NCBI RefSeq assembly: GCF_002835665.1
Contig: NZ_PIZV01000012.1
Location: 1-64,000, forward strand
Reading direction: 5' to 3'
Origin: Chryseobacterium sp. PMSZPI
GTDB taxonomy: Bacteria > Bacteroidota > Bacteroidia > Flavobacteriales > Weeksellaceae
DNA: 64,000 nt
The notes beneath the pieces were generated by a model that worked only from the letters and a program-made list of their open reading frames with translations, did no database searches and had not been told where the DNA came from. Of this stretch, positions 18,760 to 26,699 are shown in pieces. The translations under genes and the position numbers were made by a program. Position 1 is the stretch's first letter; every line of letters starts with the position of its first letter.

Positions 18760-19698
18760 CTAATACCCTGATTCTTTTTGAGGAGGATCCGGATACTTGC
18801 CTTTCGTTGCTTCTCCTACCGTATTGGCTGTTGTCATTGCAACAACCAGATCATTGAGCATATTGCTGGCTGCAGTAGGTGAATTAGGAAGAAGAACCAG
18901 ATTACTACGATTACTTGCTCCTACAGAATGGAGAGTATCATAATGCTGTGTTACAACAATTAAAGCAGATGCCTCATGTGAGTTGATGTCTACATTATTT
19001 AGCATTCTTACAGATTCTTCAAGACCTTTTGCAATTTCTCTTCTCTGATCAGCGATCCCTTGTCCTTGTAACTTTTTAGATTCCGCTTCAGCTTTTGCTA
19101 CCGCTACAATCCTGATTCTTTGTGCTTCGGATTCATATTCCGCTGCTGTTTTTTCTCTTTCTGCCGCGTTGATCCTGTTCATGGCATGTTTTACCTGTTC
19201 ATCCGGATCAATATCTGTTACTAAAGCTTTGATAATATCATATCCATAGCTATTCATGGCATCCTGAAGTTCGCCTTTTACCGCTACAGCAATATCGTCT
19301 TTTCTTACAAAAACATCATCTAGTTTTAATTTTGGAACCTCCGCACGCACCACATCAAAAACAAAAGAAGTAATCTGATTTTCAGGATTCTCCAAACGAT
19401 AAAAAGCATCCCCCACCTGATTTCTGATAACCTGATACTGAACGGAAATTTTCATTTTAATGAATACATTGTCCAATGTCTTCGTATCGATCATTACATC
19501 CAACTGCTGAATTCTAAGATTTAGCCTTTTGGCTATCTGATCAATGATAGGAAGTTTCAAATGAAGTCCTGAGTGCTTTACCGCCTGAAATTTCCCAAAA
19601 CGTTCTATAATGGCTGCCGTTTCCTGCTTAACCACAAAAAATGATGCAAATAAAATAATAAGCCCGAAAATGATAACAGGCGCTAGAAAAATACCCAT
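18760..19698 (-). CDS. SPFH/band-7 protein (stomatin/QmcA-like)
   Basis: A 312-residue membrane protein. One N-terminal hydrophobic anchor spans residues 2-24, followed by a band-7 domain (KQETAAIIERFGKFQAVKHSGLHLKLPIIDQI). A coiled-coil Ala/Glu-rich stretch lies near residues 170-215 (AAEREKTAAEYESEAQRIRIVAVAKAEAESKKLQGQ). Such proteins form ring-like assemblies that organise membrane microdomains and can hold FtsH-type proteases. The NfeD partner often found beside such genes is absent here. It stands alone between the terminator of the DUF4377 gene and dgt. Confidence 0.92.
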   Translation of the reverse strand: MGIFLAPVIIFGLIILFASFFVVKQETAAIIERFGKFQAVKHSGLHLKLPIIDQIAKRLNLRIQQLDVMIDTKTLDNVFIKMKISVQYQVIRNQVGDAFYRLENPENQITSFVFDVVRAEVPKLKLDDVFVRKDDIAVAVKGELQDAMNSYGYDIIKALVTDIDPDEQVKHAMNRINAAEREKTAAEYESEAQRIRIVAVAKAEAESKKLQGQGIADQRREIAKGLEESVRMLNNVDINSHEASALIVVTQHYDTLHSVGASNRSNLVLLPNSPTAASNMLNDLVVAMTTANTVGEATKGKYPDPPQKESGY

Positions 19699-19789
19699 AG
19701 TTTAGTTTTTTAGTAATTGTTTCCGTTAAAGATAGAAATAATATTTAAACCGGGTGATAGTCTGTTTTATCAGTAAAGAAGCTTAGGAC

Positions 19790-19852
19790 CGGAAACAGGA
19801 GGCTATTGAAGTGTGAAACAATAATTTCCATCAACTTTTCTTCCTGTTTCCG
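19790..19852. repeat. 11-bp inverted repeat with 41-nt loop
   Basis: CGGAAACAGGA (19790-19800) is the reverse complement of TCCTGTTTCCG (19842-19852). It lies in the 164-bp gap between dgt (stop at 19863) and the SPFH gene. No T-run follows, so its role is unclear. Confidence 0.5.
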
Positions 19853-19862
19853 TTCTCTGGAA

Positions 19863-21221
19863 TTATACGGTCATTCCGATATCTATTCCTTTAATTTTTC
19901 TGTAAAGATCGGTGGCATAATTATCGGTCATTCCTGATACGAAATCGATGATTCCAAGTACTTTTTGATAATCTGTTCCATGTTCATAGACAAATTGCTT
20001 AGGAAGTAGTTTTAATGCTTTTTTATCGTAAGATTTTCGTTCTTCGTCAGGTTTCAGAATGGAAGGAATAAAATGATCCAATAATTCGTACATTACGTTA
20101 TAACCTGCATTTTCTATTTCCACTACGGCTTTATGATTGTATATTTTTTCGATGGAGAAAGATTCTATGTCCTGTAAAGCGCTGTTTTCCGATTTATAGA
20201 TATCTAAAAGTCCTTTATCCAGATTGCCATGAAGAATAGTTTCAAAATTTTGTTTGTAAATCTCAAGGGATTTGTTAATCAAGGCATTAATAGCTTTTGC
20301 TCTTAAATAGGAAATTTTTTCATTTTCATTGGAAATGGAAGCCAGTTTATTTTTTACTCTGTCAATATCATTACTTTCAGATTTTACCAATTCGAAAAAC
20401 AGGTTTTCGCAATCGGAAGTAGATACAATACCTAATCGGTGAGCATCTTCCATATCAATAATGTTATAACAGATATCATCCGCAGCTTCTACCAGCCATA
20501 CAAATGGATGTCTTTTGAAAATATGAGGTTCCTCGCTTTCTGAAATAAGATGGGTTCCTTTCGCAATTTCTAAAAAAATATCTTTTTCATTTTGGAAAAA
20601 ACCGAATTTCTTTCTGTGAATAATTCCTTTTTTCTTAGCGACAGCTTCACATGGATATTTTGCTATGCTCGCCAAAGTCGAAAACGTAAGCTGAATACCT
20701 CCCGCATCCTTTCCTTGCTGTTGTTGAGCCAGGACCCTGATTGCGTTGGCATTTCCTTCAAAATTCACCAAATCCGCCCATTCCTTTTCATTGAATTTCG
20801 ATTTTAGATCTCTTTCATTCCTTTCAAAGTAGCTCGCAATAGCATCTTCTCCCGAATGTCCAAAGGCCGGGTTTCCGACATCATGACAAAGACAAGCTGC
20901 AGCAATTACATTTCCTAAATTATATAAGTAAAAATTTCTGGAATCTTCAGTGAGATCATTTTTAAAATCTTCGGCAATAAATTCACCGATAATACTTCCT
21001 AAACTTCTACCTACCGACGATACTTCTAAAGAATGCGTCAACCTGTTGTGTACAAAAACACTTCCGGGAAGCGGAAAAACCTGAGTTTTATTCTGAAGTC
21101 TTCTAAATGCTGAAGAGAAGATTATCCTATCGAAATCTCGCTGAAAATCAGTTCTTGAAGCTTTAGTATGTGGATTATTTCCTGTACGTTGATTGGTGAA
21201 AATCTGGTTTAAATTCATCAT
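19863..21221 (-). CDS. dgt: dGTP triphosphohydrolase
   Basis: A 452-residue HD-domain phosphohydrolase that splits dGTP into deoxyguanosine and triphosphate, lowering dNTP pools. The opening RTDFQRDFDRIIFSSAFRRLQNKTQVFPL is the family signature. HD-type metal residues are visible in NRLTHSLEVSS, CLCHDVGNPAFGHSGEDA and the later ADDICYNIIDMEDA. The length fits the longer dgt class. Two Met stand at the start (21221 and 21218). It reads as a single gene, with the methyltransferase divergent upstream. Confidence 0.95.
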   Translation of the reverse strand: MMNLNQIFTNQRTGNNPHTKASRTDFQRDFDRIIFSSAFRRLQNKTQVFPLPGSVFVHNRLTHSLEVSSVGRSLGSIIGEFIAEDFKNDLTEDSRNFYLYNLGNVIAAACLCHDVGNPAFGHSGEDAIASYFERNERDLKSKFNEKEWADLVNFEGNANAIRVLAQQQQGKDAGGIQLTFSTLASIAKYPCEAVAKKKGIIHRKKFGFFQNEKDIFLEIAKGTHLISESEEPHIFKRHPFVWLVEAADDICYNIIDMEDAHRLGIVSTSDCENLFFELVKSESNDIDRVKNKLASISNENEKISYLRAKAINALINKSLEIYKQNFETILHGNLDKGLLDIYKSENSALQDIESFSIEKIYNHKAVVEIENAGYNVMYELLDHFIPSILKPDEERKSYDKKALKLLPKQFVYEHGTDYQKVLGIIDFVSGMTDNYATDLYRKIKGIDIGMTV

Positions 21222-21349
21222 TTTTCAAAATTACTCCAAATTTTAATTGTACGGAATAGTATTCAGATATTTCTTGAGTAGAGATCATCATTCAAAAAAT
21301 CTATTATCCTTACTGCTTTTTCCGTTGAAGAAACAACTAAAAAACATCC

Positions 21350-21357
21350 TACATTTG
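21350..21357 (+). promoter_or_regulatory. Promoter of methyltransferase gene (TACATTTG)
   Basis: A TAnnTTTG match with a TTG at 21325-21327, 25 bp upstream, in the usual -33 place. The start codon lies 30 bp downstream of its first base. Confidence 0.6.
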
Positions 21358-21379
21358 AATATAATAAAAACTATAAAAA

Positions 21380-22006
21380 ATGAAAGACAATACATGGCTT
21401 GATAAATGGAATGAAAGATATACTCATGAAGAATTTGTATACGGAATAGCTCCCAATGACTATTTAAAGGAACAACTTGAATCATTAACTCCCGGCTCTA
21501 TTCTATTTCCTGCAGATGGTGAAGGGCGAAACTCTGTATACGCTGCCAAACGAGGCTGGAAAGCTTCAGCCTTTGATATCAGCATACAAGGCAAAACTAA
21601 AGCACTACAGCTTGCTGAGCAAAATGGAGTGACAATAGATTACCGGGTTGGAGAGCTGCCATCTTTAAATTACCATAAACAACAATTTGACGTAATCGCT
21701 CTTATATATGCTCATTTTCCTGCAGATATAAAATCTTCAATACATAGAATGCTGAATCAGTATTTGCGTAAAGGTGGATATATTATTTTTGAAGCTTTCA
21801 GTAAAAAACATCTTGAATACATTACAAAAAATGAAAGCGTAGGAGGTCCAAGAGACATTGAGTCTTTATTCTCTATTGACGAGATCAGGTCTGATTTCCC
21901 AGATTACAACATTCTAGAACTTACAGAAAAAGAAATTGAGCTTAAAGAAGGACTGTTTCATAATGGAATAGGTTCCGTAATACGATTTGTAGGACAGAAA
22001 CAATAA
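21380..22006 (+). CDS. Class I SAM-dependent methyltransferase
   Basis: A 208-residue cytoplasmic methyltransferase of the TehB/thiopurine-like group. Motif I is [17 protein letters not shown] (SAM binding), the acidic turn is AFDIS, and motif IV is [13 protein letters not shown]. The N-terminus [13 protein letters not shown] is typical for small-molecule methyltransferases in this group. The substrate is not known. It has its own promoter, and the Fpg/Nei-like gene follows 107 bp downstream on the same strand. Confidence 0.88.
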   Translation: MKDNTWLDKWNERYTHEEFVYGIAPNDYLKEQLESLTPGSILFPADGEGRNSVYAAKRGWKASAFDISIQGKTKALQLAEQNGVTIDYRVGELPSLNYHKQQFDVIALIYAHFPADIKSSIHRMLNQYLRKGGYIIFEAFSKKHLEYITKNESVGGPRDIESLFSIDEIRSDFPDYNILELTEKEIELKEGLFHNGIGSVIRFVGQKQ

Positions 22007-22113
22007 TTTCAATTTTTAAAGAATTAAAAAAATATTTGGGCTTACAGACTACTTACTTTCTTTCTTTGTTACGTTACGGAATGGTATTTGGACTTTTATT
22101 AAAAAAGATTGTT

Positions 22114-22848
22114 ATGCCTGAAGGTCCCTCTATAATTTTAATGAAAGAAAGCCTACAGCCATTTGTGGGAAAACAAGTCACAGAAGCTTCAGGCAATGCA
22201 AAATTTGACAAAGAAGTGCTCATCGGTCAAAAACTCCTTGAAATTTGTACTTTTGGAAAACAGACCTATCTTATTTTTGAAAAAGCTGTAATCCGTATTC
22301 ACTTATTAATGTTCGGTTCTTATAGCATTAATGAACAAACAAAGCCTGACAAAAGCTTGCGCTTAGGACTGATCTTTTCATCTGAAGGAATCTACTTTTA
22401 TACCTGTTCTGTAAAATCTGTCGATCCGGAATTTCTTTTCTCTATTGATTGGGAAGCAGATGTAATGAGTAACCGGTGGAATCCTCAAAAAGCAGAAGAA
22501 AAATTAAAATCAAGTTCAGATATGATGGTATGTGATGCTTTGATGGATCAGAATATTTTTTCGGGAGTCGGAAATATTATTAAAAATGAAGTTCTCTTCA
22601 GAATCGGAGTTCAACCCGAAAGTTTGCTGGGTAAGCTTCCTTCCCAAAAACGGAAAGAACTTATCACAGAAGCCAGAAATTACAGTTTCGATTTTCTGGA
22701 GTGGAAAAGAGCGTTTACCTTAAAGAAACACTGGCTCGTCCATACCAAATCAATTTGTCCTCAATGCGGATCAAAATTGATCAAAAAGCAAACCGGCAAA
22801 GGAAAAAGAAGAAGTTTCTATTGTGAAAAGGATCAGAAGCTTTATTAA
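22114..22848 (+). CDS. Fpg/Nei-family DNA glycosylase (endonuclease VIII-like)
   Basis: A 244-residue DNA glycosylase/AP lyase. I set the start at 22114 because the catalytic Pro must directly follow Met (MPEGPSIIL); an upstream in-frame ATG at 22036 would bury it. The helix-two-turn-helix is seen in DQNIFSGVGNIIKNEVLFRIG. The C-terminal zinc-finger region reads CPQCG ... RRSFYCEKDQ: three Cys are present, but the fourth is Asp (CEKD instead of CxxC). The intercalating Arg of the finger hairpin remains. It removes oxidised bases in base excision repair (family knowledge). Confidence 0.9.
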   Translation: MPEGPSIILMKESLQPFVGKQVTEASGNAKFDKEVLIGQKLLEICTFGKQTYLIFEKAVIRIHLLMFGSYSINEQTKPDKSLRLGLIFSSEGIYFYTCSVKSVDPEFLFSIDWEADVMSNRWNPQKAEEKLKSSSDMMVCDALMDQNIFSGVGNIIKNEVLFRIGVQPESLLGKLPSQKRKELITEARNYSFDFLEWKRAFTLKKHWLVHTKSICPQCGSKLIKKQTGKGKRRSFYCEKDQKLY

Positions 22849-22946
22849 AATACATATTTTTTGTAGGTTTGAGGTAAAGTCGAAGGAAGATAATTTATTT
22901 TATTTGAGCAGGCTGAGAGAGCAACTTCAAACTATACCATTATTGT

Positions 22947-23282
22947 TTAATGTGTCCCCATTTTCGAAAAGATATTAATAACGACTACCCCAATTACGAT
23001 CAGTGCAATTCCAATGATTGCCGGCCAATCCGGAACCTGTTTAAAAGCGATAACGCCAATCATTGTAATAAAGACAATCCCTACACCCGACCAAATTGCA
23101 TAAGTGATCCCTACGGGAATCTGGCGAAGTGTAATGCTCAAACAATAGAAAGCACAAGCGTAGCCTATTACTGTGATAACAGAAGGCCATAGTTTTGAAA
23201 ACTCTTCCGACTTTTTCAGAAAAGTAGTGGCTATGATCTCACATACGATCGCTAAGGCAAGAAATATATAACTGCGTCCCAT
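22947..23282 (-). CDS. Small multidrug resistance (SMR) transporter
   Basis: A 111-residue membrane protein with four helices. The essential Glu lies in the first helix (ALAIVCEIIATTFLKKSE), and the GITYAIWSGVGIVF motif with the conserved Trp is in helix three. It acts as an antiparallel or paired dimer exporting cationic drugs by proton antiport; the sequence looks EmrE/Qac-like rather than a guanidinium exporter. The leader is only about a dozen bases from the predicted start site, so no riboswitch fits. Confidence 0.92.
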   Translation of the reverse strand: MGRSYIFLALAIVCEIIATTFLKKSEEFSKLWPSVITVIGYACAFYCLSITLRQIPVGITYAIWSGVGIVFITMIGVIAFKQVPDWPAIIGIALIVIGVVVINIFSKMGTH

Positions 23283-23299
23283 AAGGTGTATTCTTTATG

Positions 23300-23307
23300 C
23301 AAAAATA
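23300..23307 (-). promoter_or_regulatory. -7 element of SMR gene (TATTTTTG on minus strand)
   Basis: A TAnnTTTG match 18 bp upstream of the SMR start codon. It implies a very short 5' leader. Confidence 0.5.
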
Positions 23308-23370
23308 AAAAAAGAGATCAAGTGTAAAAGTTGTGAAGCTTAGAATATTTAGAGCCATTTTAATCTTTAA

Positions 23371-23544
23371 ATTTCACGCAAAGGATTTTTATTATGTAGT
23401 GTTATATCTTAGGAAGCAAAGGCTGAATCAATATTATTGATTCTTTCTAAGCGTACGCATATCCATATCGCTTCATCAGCGACCTTTGTCGCTTTCTTAG
23501 CTCCCTTACCAATAATGAATTGCATCTTGTCTTTGCGTGGAAAT
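23371..23544. repeat. 174-bp nested-palindrome element, MITE-like
   Basis: ATTTCACGCAAAG (23371-23383) and CTTTGCGTGGAAAT (23531-23544) are near-perfect inverted ends. Inside lie a 19-nt palindrome (23425-23443) embedded in a longer stem (23408-23415 with 23444-23451), GCGTACGC (23451-23458), and an AGCGAC/GTCGCT hairpin (23478-23493). No coding frame is evident. It may be a non-autonomous mobile element or a structured RNA. Confidence 0.5.
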
Positions 23545-23839
23545 AAAACTTCAGTGTAAGTTTAGAGTAGTAAAAAGATAACTCATTTTTCTCTTCAAAT
23601 TAACCCAACTTTTGCGCCTGATCCAGAAAAAAAGAGATCTTGTTCTCCCACAAAAGCAAAACCGGACTAATGCCCGGTTCTACTCTTGATATTAAAATTT
23701 GTTGTGAAACTAAGATCTTAATGTTATGTTTTTGGGCCCTTTTACCCCAATTGAGTAAAAGAGCGAATCTGATTTCAGATTAAAAACATAAAACAATATA
23801 ATTAGTATAGATTTTCTATAGGCTTAATTTATTTTAGAA

Positions 23840-23920
23840 TTAGTTTCTTTCTCTTCTTGCTGTCATAAAATATGATGCGAACACTACTACACAAGTTGCG
23901 ATACCGATATAAGTTATCAT
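23840..23920 (-). CDS. Candidate 26-residue membrane peptide
   Basis: A possible micro-gene encoding MITYIGIATCVVVFASYF then MTARRERN. It has one hydrophobic helix followed by a positively charged tail, the usual topology of a small inner-membrane protein with its C-terminus inside. No good ribosome site or TAnnTTTG element was found upstream. It is offered as a candidate only; it is too short to exclude chance. Confidence 0.35.
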   Translation of the reverse strand: MITYIGIATCVVVFASYFMTARRERN

Positions 23921-24597
23921 TTTGTATTATTTTTAATTATTTGACTTTTTTTTATCAATTTTACAATTGCAATATTACAGTTTTCAAATCATGTGCCAAA
24001 GCAAAAGACCATGATGTATATCAGTACTTTAAGAGAATTTATTTAATTTTTAAGTGATTTTTCATTTACAATAAGTTAATACGTTATTGTGAATTTATTA
24101 ATATATTTATTATTCTATATTCAAAAACATATAAAACCGTTAATCAATTAGAGGCTTCTATAATGGACTCAATAAAACAAACAATAAACAATGTATTGCA
24201 TAATATTGAAATAAAAGGTTCTTTTGGAGTGTAAAATTTTAGCAGAAAATAATTTTTATGTTAAGAAAAATTATTTTACCAAATGAATTTTTCACCTTGA
24301 AATTTTTATCACTGTCCATTTTCATGACATGTCACACTGCCTTTTTATGCCAAAAAAGAAAAGAATAAGAGTTTTTCTGACATAGTGCATTACAACCCCT
24401 TAAGCATGTAAAGAAAATAAACAATTAAAAGAACAACAAAGTAAAACATTCACATACAGATACTTAAAAACAATAATCGAAAAACCGCCTGTATTTTAAG
24501 CTTAGATTATAACGCCATCACTTAATTACCTACTCTCATCCCCTTCTATCCTTCTTGTTTATTCTTATTCAGGGGATATACTTCATTTAATAAGCCT
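23921..24597. other. AT-rich intergenic stretch without recognised gene
   Basis: I see no convincing coding frame here. A 23-codon frame at 24163-24234 is too short to call. An 8-nt palindrome GACATGTC occurs near 24325. The stretch may hold regulatory DNA for the AAA+ ATPase operon that follows. Confidence 0.5.
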
Positions 24598-24605
24598 TAT
24601 CTTTG
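24598..24605 (+). promoter_or_regulatory. -7 element of AAA+/YggS operon (TATCTTTG)
   Basis: A TAnnTTTG match 38 bp upstream of the chosen ATG at 24636. A TTG codon at 24603 could extend the frame but overlaps this element, which supports the later start. Confidence 0.5.
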
Positions 24606-24635
24606 TTATTACTAAGAATTTATTTAATTGTCATC

Positions 24636-25355
24636 ATGAATCTCTACAACCTTATTATTCAAGATAAAGAACAGATAGCTCTTAATGAAGTATTTCTCGA
24701 TCAAAACAACAGGGATCATTTAATACAGCTTATTAAAGAGCACACCTATATCAAAGAGCTGCAGGAATATGGTCTGCCGGTTAATAATAAGATTTTGCTA
24801 CAAGGAAGTTCAGGGTGCGGGAAAACAATGACAGCAAAAGCAATTGCCAATGCTTTAGGGAAGAATATTATTATTTTAAACCTGAGCAATATTGTTTCAT
24901 CACGAATCGGCGAAACTTCCCAGAATATTAAAATGATATTTGACAAAGCAGCAAGAGAAAGATCGGTCCTGTTCCTTGACGAATTGGACCAGATTGGGAA
25001 AGCCAGAGGCAGCGATGATAAGGATGTGGGTGAGATGAGAAGATTAGTCAATACATTAATCCAATTAATCGATTATTATCCTGAAAACGCTCTTTTACTT
25101 TGTGCCACGAATCATCCGGAGATTATTGATACAGCTTTATTGAGACGTTTTCAATTAAAGATCAATTACGAAATGCCTTCTGCTCCATTCTTAGATACCT
25201 TCTATGACCAACTGCTAAGCTCATTCCCGGAAGAAATGAGAAATATAGAAAGAAAATATTCCATTTCCTTTGCGGAAGCTAAAGATCATGCACTTACTTC
25301 AATAAAAGCAGCATTCATCGCGAAACTGGAAGCCAAAGAAACCATTCAATCATGA
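24636..25355 (+). CDS. Stand-alone AAA+ ATPase
   Basis: A 239-residue single-domain AAA+ ATPase. Walker A GSSGCGKT, Walker B SVLFLDELDQIGKARG, sensor-1 LLCATNHPE and the arginine-finger region TALLRRFQLKI are all intact. There is no N-terminal substrate domain and no protease domain. The start at 24636 (MNLYNLIIQDKE) is preferred over a TTG 33 bases upstream. Its stop overlaps the start of the YggS gene by four bases (ATGA), so the two are made together. This class can remodel proteins or act as a helper subunit. The partner may be the PLP protein itself, but that is only inference. Confidence 0.88.
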   Translation: MNLYNLIIQDKEQIALNEVFLDQNNRDHLIQLIKEHTYIKELQEYGLPVNNKILLQGSSGCGKTMTAKAIANALGKNIIILNLSNIVSSRIGETSQNIKMIFDKAARERSVLFLDELDQIGKARGSDDKDVGEMRRLVNTLIQLIDYYPENALLLCATNHPEIIDTALLRRFQLKINYEMPSAPFLDTFYDQLLSSFPEEMRNIERKYSISFAEAKDHALTSIKAAFIAKLEAKETIQS

Positions 25356-26098
25356 AAGAAGATATTCTCAACAATCTCAGTATTATCAACAACCGGATAA
25401 TAAAGGCTTGTGAAAAAGCAGGAAGAAGTGCCCAAGAAGTTAAACTATTGCTTGCCACAAAAACAGTTTCTGCTAACCGTATCAAAATCGCTTTAGAAAA
25501 CGGACAAACTTTAATTGCCGAAAATAAAGTTCAGGAACTAAAAGAAAAGTTTGAGGATTTGAAAGATACTCCTCACACGAATCATTTTATTGGACATCTT
25601 CAAACAAACAAAATTAAAGACATCCTAAAGTATAACGTCTCCTGCTTACAGTCTCTGGACCGTTTGGAATTGGCAGAAAAACTACACCAAAGGCTTCTAG
25701 CAGAGAACAAAACAATGGATGTTTTGATTCAGGTAAATACCTCAAATGAAGACAGTAAATTTGGTATTGCTCCCGAACAAGCAATAGAGCTCACTAAAAA
25801 AGTCTCCGAGTTTTCTACATTAAAGATAAAAGGACTTATGACTATCGGTTTATTCAGTGCCGAAGCTGAAAAAGTAAGGCTATGTTTCAAAATACTGAAA
25901 GAGCTTCAACAAAAAATCATTCTTGAAAAAATCCCCAACGTAGAAATGAAAGAACTTTCTATGGGCATGAGTGGAGACCTTGAAACGGCTATTGAGGAAG
26001 GTGCTACCATTGTACGGGTAGGAACGGCTATTTTTGGAGCAAGAATATATCCGGATAGCTATTACTGGAATGAAGAAAATAATAAAGAGAAATTATAG
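25352..26098 (+). CDS. YggS-family PLP-binding protein (PLP homeostasis)
   Basis: A 248-residue protein of the YggS/PLPBP family, which binds pyridoxal 5'-phosphate and buffers its level without known enzyme activity. Lys37 in [13 protein letters not shown] is the PLP Schiff-base lysine. [25 protein letters not shown] and [29 protein letters not shown] are family hallmarks. Its translation is coupled to the upstream AAA+ ATPase. The usual yggS neighbours (pilT or proC) are absent. Confidence 0.93.
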   Translation: MKEDILNNLSIINNRIIKACEKAGRSAQEVKLLLATKTVSANRIKIALENGQTLIAENKVQELKEKFEDLKDTPHTNHFIGHLQTNKIKDILKYNVSCLQSLDRLELAEKLHQRLLAENKTMDVLIQVNTSNEDSKFGIAPEQAIELTKKVSEFSTLKIKGLMTIGLFSAEAEKVRLCFKILKELQQKIILEKIPNVEMKELSMGMSGDLETAIEEGATIVRVGTAIFGARIYPDSYYWNEENNKEKL

Positions 26099-26233
26099 TT
26101 ATTTATACATCCTTTCTTTTAAAAAAAGAAATACATTTAGTTTATTAACTCATTAAAAGACATCTCTATTCAGTCTATTAATTCGGTATACTTTTTGATC
26201 ATAAAAATCTAAAAACCAAATAAATACAATTGT

Positions 26234-26410
26234 ATGGTCAAGAAATTATTACCAATCTGCCTATTCATGACAGTATTATTCTTTTTCTCCTGTGAAAAAG
26301 AAAGCACCCAAGCCAAAAGCAAAATTTCAATAGAAACGATTTCAATTATCACCTTTGCCATTGTAGGAATTGCAATTTTAGCTGTATATTTTACAACCAA
26401 GAAAAAATAA
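26234..26410 (+). CDS. Small lipoprotein with C-terminal membrane segment
   Basis: A 58-residue protein, MVKKLLPICLFMTVLFFFSC and onward. The Cys at residue 20 sits at the end of a hydrophobic signal (FFFSC, acceptable lipobox). A second hydrophobic segment (ISIITFAIVGIAILAVYF) is followed by TTKKK. Lipidation plus a membrane helix would anchor it twice; alternatively it is a two-helix membrane protein. It sits 135 bp after YggS. Function unknown. Confidence 0.6.
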   Translation: MVKKLLPICLFMTVLFFFSCEKESTQAKSKISIETISIITFAIVGIAILAVYFTTKKK

Positions 26411-26699
26411 GATTTTAAATATTACTTTTAGAACACCCCTCTTATTATTGAAAGGGATTTTCACCATTAGAATGAACACATTCGCTATCATCAAATCTAC
26501 TCAAATAAAATATAGATAATTTTCAATTCCTTATTCTTCCACCTGATATATTTTCAAATTTATACAAGTGTTTTTTTTAAGTATAATTTGATTAAATTTA
26601 GCCAAAACTATTTTTTTGATTTATTATATGGACTCTCATTAAAAATGTCCAAAATATAGTATTTCAGATGTGTCAAATATTTTATTATAAACTGATTCC

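Noticed and set aside
18760..19698. Missing NfeD partner as a gene break
   Set aside because: Many SPFH proteins occur without NfeD; the gene is full length and no remnant is visible beside it.
22036..22113. 26-codon N-terminal extension of the DNA glycosylase
   Set aside because: The catalytic Pro must follow the initiator Met, which fixes the start at 22114.
23283..23350. Guanidine riboswitch upstream of the SMR gene
   Set aside because: The predicted leader is only about 12 nt, no ACGR-loop twin hairpins are present, and the transporter looks EmrE/Qac-like.
23872..24057. 61-codon plus-strand frame
   Set aside because: It is the shadow of AT-rich DNA opposite the candidate micro-gene; composition is not protein-like.
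24163..24234. 23-residue open frame MDSIKQTINNVLHNIEIKGSFGV
   Set aside because: Too short, no ribosome site or conserved feature; chance is likely in AT-rich DNA.
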